From Trichomonas vaginalis G3 (lineage: Eukaryota > Parabasalia > Trichomonadida > Trichomonadidae), in assembly GCF_026262505.1 (NCBI RefSeq), contig NC_067203.1, forward strand, positions 15,574,392 through 15,638,391: a stretch of DNA of 64,000 nucleotides. Direction: 5' to 3'. The position numbers and the translations under genes are program-made. Under the pieces are notes generated by a model that searched no databases, had not been told where the DNA came from, and saw only the letters and a list, made by a program, of their open reading frames with translations. Shown one piece after another: positions 58,602 to 64,000 of the stretch. The first letter of the stretch is position 1. The number at the start of each line of letters is the position of its first letter.

Positions 58602-59801
58602 ATGAATATATCCGAATCTATCCAACAAAAGATTAATTTATTACAAGATGACTTATCAAAGAACGACCAATACATTAAATATGCAGAGACGTACACTTAT
58701 TTAATGAATTTAGGTCTTTGGGGTCCATGCGCTGTCGCATCTTATGTAAATTCATTCGATAAGAAGTATATGACAAGTGGAGTTGGTTTTGAACCTTTCA
58801 ACCTTACTGAAAAAGTTGGAATGCTTTATGATCATTACTATAATTCAATGTATTTGGAATTATACTTACAAGCTAACCCAGGATCATTTATTTTACTATG
58901 GGCATACACAATATATTCTCATGACCTATTTGTTAAACTTGCGAAGAAATATGAAAAACAAAATCCTCAAAGATACGAATATGTTAACGAAACAATTATC
59001 CGTGTCAAACTAGAAAAGTGTAAAAATGCGAGTATTGAAGAAATATCAAAATTTGGCGAATTATTAAATTATTTCACCAGAGAATACTGGAGAGGAGGTA
59101 CTGATATAACGGCGAAGTTCAAAATATATGAGAAAACCGTTTACGAAAGAGAGCTACTTCTTAGATCCATTTCAGATTCTAAATTATGGTTTCGAGGTAT
59201 TAAACCAGAAATCAGAGATGATCCTTCAGATGTTTATGATTTCAATGACATAGTTGATCCTTCTGAATATGAATACACAGCTTTATCAAGAACATTCCAA
59301 GAATCAACAACAAATGAAAAACAACAATCGAAATCAATCAACATCTCTGAAACAATGACTATTAGAAAACTTCCTCAACCAAAAGTTCAAGAAAAACAAT
59401 CAAACTCTGCTCAAGCTACCATGACAATTAGAAGACCTCCTCAACAAACATCTCAAGCATCTAATAATAATAGAAGACCAAAAACACAAATTGTTACTAC
59501 TCCTAAAAAGACAAATCAAAACCAAGGACAGCAATCAAGTACATTGGTTATTCAAAAAGTATATAAATCACCATTAATCACTGAAACAGAGAACAAACCA
59601 GCAAAAACTACTACAGAAGAAAACAAAACTAGACCTAATACTACACCTCGTATTGAAATTTCGCAACCAAAATCAAAATCAAGTCCAATATCAATAAAGA
59701 TACAAAGACCACCACAAAAACAACTTCAAATTCAAACACCGCAATCTCAAAATCCTCCACAACCAAAGTCTCCACTTGTTTTCACATTCGGAAAAAAGTA
59801 A
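58602..59801 (+). CDS. Unknown protein with a helical N-terminal domain and disordered tail
   Basis: I do not recognise a family for this 399-residue protein. Residues 1-210 look folded and helical, rich in Tyr and Leu (YIKYAETYTYLMNLGLWGP, SMYLELYLQANPG, YTIYSHDLFVKLAKKYEKQ). Residues 230-399 are disordered and basic, with Pro, Gln, Ser and Thr and three imperfect repeats around TMTIRKLPQPK and TMTIRRPPQQT. It starts 113 bp from the Cdc48-like DPF gene and diverges from it, so the two may share a promoter. No membrane segment or signal was seen. ATG at 58602 is the first in frame. Confidence 0.85.
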   Translation: MNISESIQQKINLLQDDLSKNDQYIKYAETYTYLMNLGLWGPCAVASYVNSFDKKYMTSGVGFEPFNLTEKVGMLYDHYYNSMYLELYLQANPGSFILLWAYTIYSHDLFVKLAKKYEKQNPQRYEYVNETIIRVKLEKCKNASIEEISKFGELLNYFTREYWRGGTDITAKFKIYEKTVYERELLLRSISDSKLWFRGIKPEIRDDPSDVYDFNDIVDPSEYEYTALSRTFQESTTNEKQQSKSINISETMTIRKLPQPKVQEKQSNSAQATMTIRRPPQQTSQASNNNRRPKTQIVTTPKKTNQNQGQQSSTLVIQKVYKSPLITETENKPAKTTTEENKTRPNTTPRIEISQPKSKSSPISIKIQRPPQKQLQIQTPQSQNPPQPKSPLVFTFGKK

Positions 59802-60414
59802 TTTTTATTTTTGTAATCATCAGAAGAGTTCTGATTTTTTAATTAGGGTGTCGAATTCATTGATTCATAAGAGAACGTTTGTTAATAGAATTTAATTTAT
59901 TATAATTTTATATTTTTTAAATATTGTTGTGAATAAATATGTTATATACTTTAAGTGTGCACTTGCCACTTTCCGGAATCCTCCCTTTTTTTTGACACGA
60001 TTTTTCGTCCATATGATCATAATTTCTTGAACTCTTATATTAATTATTCCATTCTTTAATGATAACATAATATATACAATTTACATGTTTAATAGTTTGG
60101 TCAGATAGTTGTAAAATGAAGGTGATAAATCTCAAAATGAGAAAGACAATTCTAAGTGCATTAGATGATCCAGTAATGAAAACAAAGAAGAGAAAGAAGA
60201 AACCCAAAATTTTAATACCTGATCAATCAAATACAACGAATTAAAAGGCATCTATTAATCGCAATGTATCAGCTAAAAGCGAAAAAGTATTAAACTCAAT
60301 TTTCAAAATAATCAAATCAGAGTTACTTGATTCAATTTACAAAATGTAATCAAGAAAGTTGTAAATATCTCTATCAGTTTATTATAAGAAAAAATATATA
60401 TAAAAAAATAAGAG
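59802..60414. other. Spacer holding a small interrupted reading frame
   Basis: It lies between convergent genes. It contains the small basic frame at 60116-60349 listed separately. Otherwise it is AT-rich. Confidence 0.5.
60116..60349 (+). pseudogene. Small basic reading frame with one internal stop
   Basis: ATG at 60116 gives 42 residues (MKVINLKMRKTILSALDD, then KTKKRKKKPKIL) to a TAA at 60242-60244. The same frame continues for 34 more codons (NRNVSAKSEKVLNSIFKII) to TAA at 60347. Both halves look like protein. It may be a small gene with a nonsense change, or chance. The Lys/Arg cluster resembles a nuclear localisation signal. Confidence 0.3.
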
Positions 60415-62397
60415 TTATTCAGTTAATGTTGGTGCAACTAAATCTGTCCATTTTTCATCAGAAGCACTAACCCATCTTGCATACAATTTCTTTGTTTGAA
60501 CTCTCTCCGAAAATACAATTGTTTTCATTCCTTTGTTGAAAGCGAATGAACTTGGGTGAATGGAGATTTCTGTTCCATCAAGAACACATTTGTACTTTCC
60601 TCCTGATATCTGTGTTGCAACATTCTCTGGGCATGCAATAGAAATTGCTTGTCTAATCAACAAAAATCTGTTTTCTTCATCTGCATCTTGAACATTTAAT
60701 TTTTGTTGTTCTGCAATTTCCAATAATTGTGATCTAACACTTACAGCGAATTGGAGAGCTCTTAACGAGACAAATTTCTCAAAGCAGAAGTCTTTTTGTT
60801 TCTCTTTAGGAGTAGCAGCAAATGCTTCATACAATCTGATCAATGTAACATGATCTCCTGTTTCATGGATGAAAATTGAATGAGCATTTCTTGCCTCTTT
60901 TCTTTTGTTCGCTGGTTGAACATATAAATTCTCACAAGACATCATTGCAAGTAATGTCAAAGCAGAGCCACCGCAGCCACTCTGGCATGCGAGTAATAAT
61001 ATCTTAGTCATCTTTGGATTCATTGGGAAATTGGCCATTACTTTTCCATCATCAGATAATTCTCCTTGAGGTGTCAAAGCTCCTAATGACCACAATTGTT
61101 GTATTGATGCTTGTATCATTTCTGTTGGTGGTCTCTCGAGGAATCCGAATGTCATTGGATTCTTCACTCCCAAAGCGAATAACTGCAAGACAACAGAGCT
61201 CAAATCGGCTCTTCTTATCTCAGCAACTGGTTGATCTTTCAAATCAAAGAAACTGTCTTCAGTAAACAATCTAAATGCAATTCCTTCTGATTCACGACCA
61301 GCTCTACCAGCTCTTTGAACAACTTGTGCTTTTGCACATGGTGTAACACCTAATATCTCAATTCCTGAGACAGGATTGTATGTCTTGACTTTAACTAAGC
61401 CGCTGTCAATGACATATTTGATGCCAGGAATTGTGACAGATGTTTCTGCAATGTTTGTTGACAAAATTACTTTTCTCGTGCCTTCGTCAACAGGATTGAA
61501 GACTTCTTGTTGTTGGTACATAGGAAGTGCTGCATATAAGGGTAACACTTTGAGAGGAGGATATGTCTCTTCTGTTTTCAATGTCTCCATAACTTCTTCG
61601 ATTTCTTCTTGGCCAGTAAGGAAAACAAGAAAATCTCCTTTGTCGCATTCTTCATTTAACTGTAAAACAGCGGTTGTAGTGGCTTCTATGTAATCTGTTT
61701 GAGGTTCATCAGTATATTTGATTGCTACTTTGAATGTACGACCTTCTACATGAATAATTGGTGGTCCGTTGAAGAAATCAACGAATAATTTGCAATTGAG
61801 TGTAGCAGACATGAGAATCAGCTTCAAATCACTTCTCCTTGCTTGTAAATCGCGTAGTAAACCGATAAGAAGATCAGTTTGGACGGTTCTTTCGTGAATT
61901 TCATCTAAAATAACAACATTATATGCGCTAAGGTCATTATCTACTAAAATTTCACGCAATAGCATACCATCAGTAACGTATTTAATGTATGACTTTGGTG
62001 ATGATTTGTTATCGAATCTAACAGAATATCCAACGTAAGAGCCAACTTCACAATTTCTTTCTGCAGCAACACGTGCTGCTAAGCTTGTTGCTGAAACACG
62101 ACGTGGCTGCGTAACTGCAACTCTGCATCCTTTTAGTTCGAATGAATCTACTAAAAATTGTGGAACTTGTGTAGATTTACCACAACCTGTTTCACCAACG
62201 AGTATAGTTGTTGGATTGTTTGCAATTAGTTCGATAATTTGCTTTTTACTTTTCCATATTGGTAAACTCTTTCGAAATTGATAAAGTGCATTGAACTCTT
62301 TTTTCTTCTGTGGATCTTTGTGTCCACCACTTTTGTTTTTGCTTCTCTTTCGTGGACCCCAAATTGCAAGACGCTCTTCTTTTGTTAATTCAGACAT
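60415..62397 (-). CDS. DEAH-type RNA helicase (DHX family, DEIH variant)
   Basis: This ATP-driven RNA helicase belongs to the family that works in splicing and ribosome assembly. It has 660 residues. Motifs in order: I, GETGCGKSTQVPQ near residue 70; Ia, TQPRRVSA; Ib, TDGMLLRE; II, DEIHERT near 165 (Ile in place of Ala); III, SATL; IV, FLTGQEEIEE; V, STNIAETSVTIPG; VI, QRAGRAGR. The C-terminal winged-helix and OB regions follow but are short. The N-terminus is a brief basic region (RKRSKNKSGGHKDPQKKK). The size and motif spacing resemble DHX33-like helicases more than Prp2/16/22/43, which have longer N-termini. ATG at 62397 is the first in frame. Confidence 0.93.
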   Translation of the reverse strand: MSELTKEERLAIWGPRKRSKNKSGGHKDPQKKKEFNALYQFRKSLPIWKSKKQIIELIANNPTTILVGETGCGKSTQVPQFLVDSFELKGCRVAVTQPRRVSATSLAARVAAERNCEVGSYVGYSVRFDNKSSPKSYIKYVTDGMLLREILVDNDLSAYNVVILDEIHERTVQTDLLIGLLRDLQARRSDLKLILMSATLNCKLFVDFFNGPPIIHVEGRTFKVAIKYTDEPQTDYIEATTTAVLQLNEECDKGDFLVFLTGQEEIEEVMETLKTEETYPPLKVLPLYAALPMYQQQEVFNPVDEGTRKVILSTNIAETSVTIPGIKYVIDSGLVKVKTYNPVSGIEILGVTPCAKAQVVQRAGRAGRESEGIAFRLFTEDSFFDLKDQPVAEIRRADLSSVVLQLFALGVKNPMTFGFLERPPTEMIQASIQQLWSLGALTPQGELSDDGKVMANFPMNPKMTKILLLACQSGCGGSALTLLAMMSCENLYVQPANKRKEARNAHSIFIHETGDHVTLIRLYEAFAATPKEKQKDFCFEKFVSLRALQFAVSVRSQLLEIAEQQKLNVQDADEENRFLLIRQAISIACPENVATQISGGKYKCVLDGTEISIHPSSFAFNKGMKTIVFSERVQTKKLYARWVSASDEKWTDLVAPTLTE

Positions 62398-62949
62398 TCT
62401 AAAATCTTCAATTCAATATTTTCTTAATTTCACAGAACATAAATAGAAGAAATAAATAGAAAAAACAAAATTAATTTGAAATTTTAAAAAATTACTACGG
62501 GCGTGATAGTACAAATTTATAAAAACTGCCAATTTACATGCCAAATTCACAAATAATGCCCAAATAAAGTTTTTAAGACTTATATTTGCAAATGTTTCCA
62601 GACTAGTTTTCATGAGTATTATACCTTTTGCCCTTTTCTCCAATTAAACAACCCGATGTTGAGGTAATAAGTAAAAATGATATTTCAACAGCTAAATCAA
62701 ATTATATAAATATCTTTTGCTATTATCTCTGTGACTATAATAGATGTTCTGAATTGCCATTTATATTTGAGTTATAACTCTTTTCAATGCAGATTTTTCG
62801 AATAATTGATAATTAGTTGCAAATATGAGAAAAAAACATTAGATACTTTAAAAAATTACTCGATTGTGAGATTATAAAAGAAACAGTAAACATCTAATTT
62901 ACTGTATATTTCAAATTTAAATATTTTTTTTTATTCTTAAGAAAATCAA
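62398..62949. other. AT-rich divergent spacer
   Basis: It lies upstream of the helicase gene and of the plus-strand membrane protein. No convincing gene, initiator box or repeat was seen. Confidence 0.5.
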
Positions 62950-63381
62950 TTGTTCAAAATTTCGACTTCAGACGATGATCCAACGCCGACACCTTCTGTA
63001 GCCCCTGAAAACATAGAAAATACAAATAGTAATCCAATTCCAGCGAAAAATGAATCTCATTTTGGAAATTATCAAGAAATTAAAGAAGATGACCATCACG
63101 TTTGGGCTGCTGATGATCCATTTGATGAAGGATCAAATGACAGGAATTATGATAATGATGAATCGGATGATGAAAATTTAATCAAAGAAAAACAAAGAAT
63201 TGTAAGGCAAAAGTCAAAAATGAATAACATCTATATCATGATCTTCACTATTGTTATTATTATCATAATTACAGCAACTTTCTTAATTTATACGTTATTA
63301 GTGGCTTCGAAAACAAAATATGATCCATATGAAGCACTACCTCTCTTACAAAACCCATCAACATATCAGCCTGAAGAATAA
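62950..63381 (+). CDS. Possible single-pass membrane protein, start unresolved
   Basis: The frame reads an acidic N-terminal stretch (TSDDDPTPTPSVAPENIEN, ADDPFDEGSNDRNYDNDESD) and a basic patch. A long hydrophobic segment follows (IYIMIFTIVIIIIITATFLIY), then a 30-residue tail (YDPYEALPLLQNP). This layout is that of a small membrane protein. However, the frame begins at TTG soon after a stop, and the only in-frame ATGs are at the membrane segment (63220 and just after). Either the start is non-ATG, a base has been lost near 62950-62985 (an out-of-frame ATG lies at 62975), or it is a relic. Confidence 0.45.
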   Translation: MFKISTSDDDPTPTPSVAPENIENTNSNPIPAKNESHFGNYQEIKEDDHHVWAADDPFDEGSNDRNYDNDESDDENLIKEKQRIVRQKSKMNNIYIMIFTIVIIIIITATFLIYTLLVASKTKYDPYEALPLLQNPSTYQPEE

Positions 63382-64000
63382 TTTCTTATATTTTTTATAT
63401 CAAATCTTCCGAAATGAGGAAACAAGCCAATTTTGGTCTAGTTTGGCTTTGTATGATATATTGGCTCTCAAATTTTAGATAATTATAATATTTTATTATA
63501 TTTTTTTGTTATTTATTTTATATTAAAACACTTTGTTATTATGTTTGTTCTTAATTAACTTAATACGATGCAATTTCCTTATTCCGTTGAGAAATCCCAT
63601 AATTAATTTTTTAATATTCAGAATTATGATTCAAGAAATAAATCTACATCAAATATTAAATATAAATGTTAAGGGTGCACACGAGAGGATCATGTAAACT
63701 TCAGAATTTAGAACCTTATTTTTAGGCATTATCTTGGCTACCTATTTAGGCTCGAAAAGCAAAAATATCAAAAAATATAACTTGACTCCATTATGACCCT
63801 TTCATGGAGGTAGTTTTTATCCGCTAGTATTTTCCCTTTGAATCTCTTTACAATTCGAAATCAAATTCAAATCTCAGTAGAAGAAAGGAAGAATCGACTT
63901 ACTACGGTTGTAATACGAATAAATACATATATTTAATTATTTTTATTTACATAATAATTGTTTGAAGCTCATATTCCATCAAATTTTTAAATAAAAACAT
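63382..64000. other. AT-rich terminal region
   Basis: No gene, repeat or RNA was seen up to the end of the window. Confidence 0.5.

Overview
The window is a piece of a very AT-rich protist nuclear genome with intron-poor, closely packed genes. The gene content points to a parabasalid, most likely a trichomonad of the Tritrichomonas type. It holds a BspA-like leucine-rich-repeat surface protein, BTB and discoidin (F5/8C) proteins, several ankyrin proteins, a large multi-membrane adenylate cyclase with a PAS domain, a short R2R3 Myb, a mariner element, and TCATTTCA initiator-like boxes directly before start codons. The species call is inference. No intron with the trichomonad consensus ends was found.

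Layout. 0-3.8 kb: a CAMK-like kinase whose C-terminal part looks frameshifted, and a small tail-anchored protein. 3.8-5.6 kb: fragments of a beta-helix-like surface protein gene. 5.6-11.2 kb: a pseudokinase, the decapping subunit Dcp1, an importin/exportin-like protein, tRNA-Ser(GCU) and a well-expressed-looking unknown protein. 11.5-15.3 kb: two ankyrin proteins. 15.9-19.2 kb: a 3.2 kb integrase-bearing element with inverted repeats of about 0.8-0.9 kb. 19.8-21.2 kb: an amino acid transporter. 22.0-23.8 kb: a TTAA-flanked element holding nearly six identical 121-bp units. 24.4-29.1 kb: the adenylate cyclase. 30.9-36.4 kb: thioredoxin, a Thr/Pro-rich surface protein and Myb. 39.1-46.1 kb: a giant BEACH-WD40 protein. 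46.2-53.2 kb: an accessory block of BTB/discoidin, ankyrin and BspA-like genes. One ankyrin gene there is split by a 1.3 kb mariner, and two other genes look broken or truncated. 53.4-58.5 kb: the most unusual gene. 58.6-63.4 kb: an unknown protein, a DEAH-type helicase and a possible single-pass membrane protein.

The main discovery candidate is the 1706-residue protein at 53368-58488. It starts with a Cdc48/p97-type N domain and a single AAA module. That module keeps the P-loop but appears to have lost the Walker B glutamate and the arginine fingers. In place of a second AAA ring comes a tail of about 1200 residues rich in Gln and Pro, with about 45 DPF motifs and four NPF motifs. These are the classic ligands of the AP-2 appendage and of EH domains. 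The architecture suggests an endocytic or adaptor scaffold built from a degenerate p97. I know of no described protein like it.

Gene starts were re-read from the sequence. Several long frames open at non-ATG codons, and I used the first convincing in-frame ATG where there is one.
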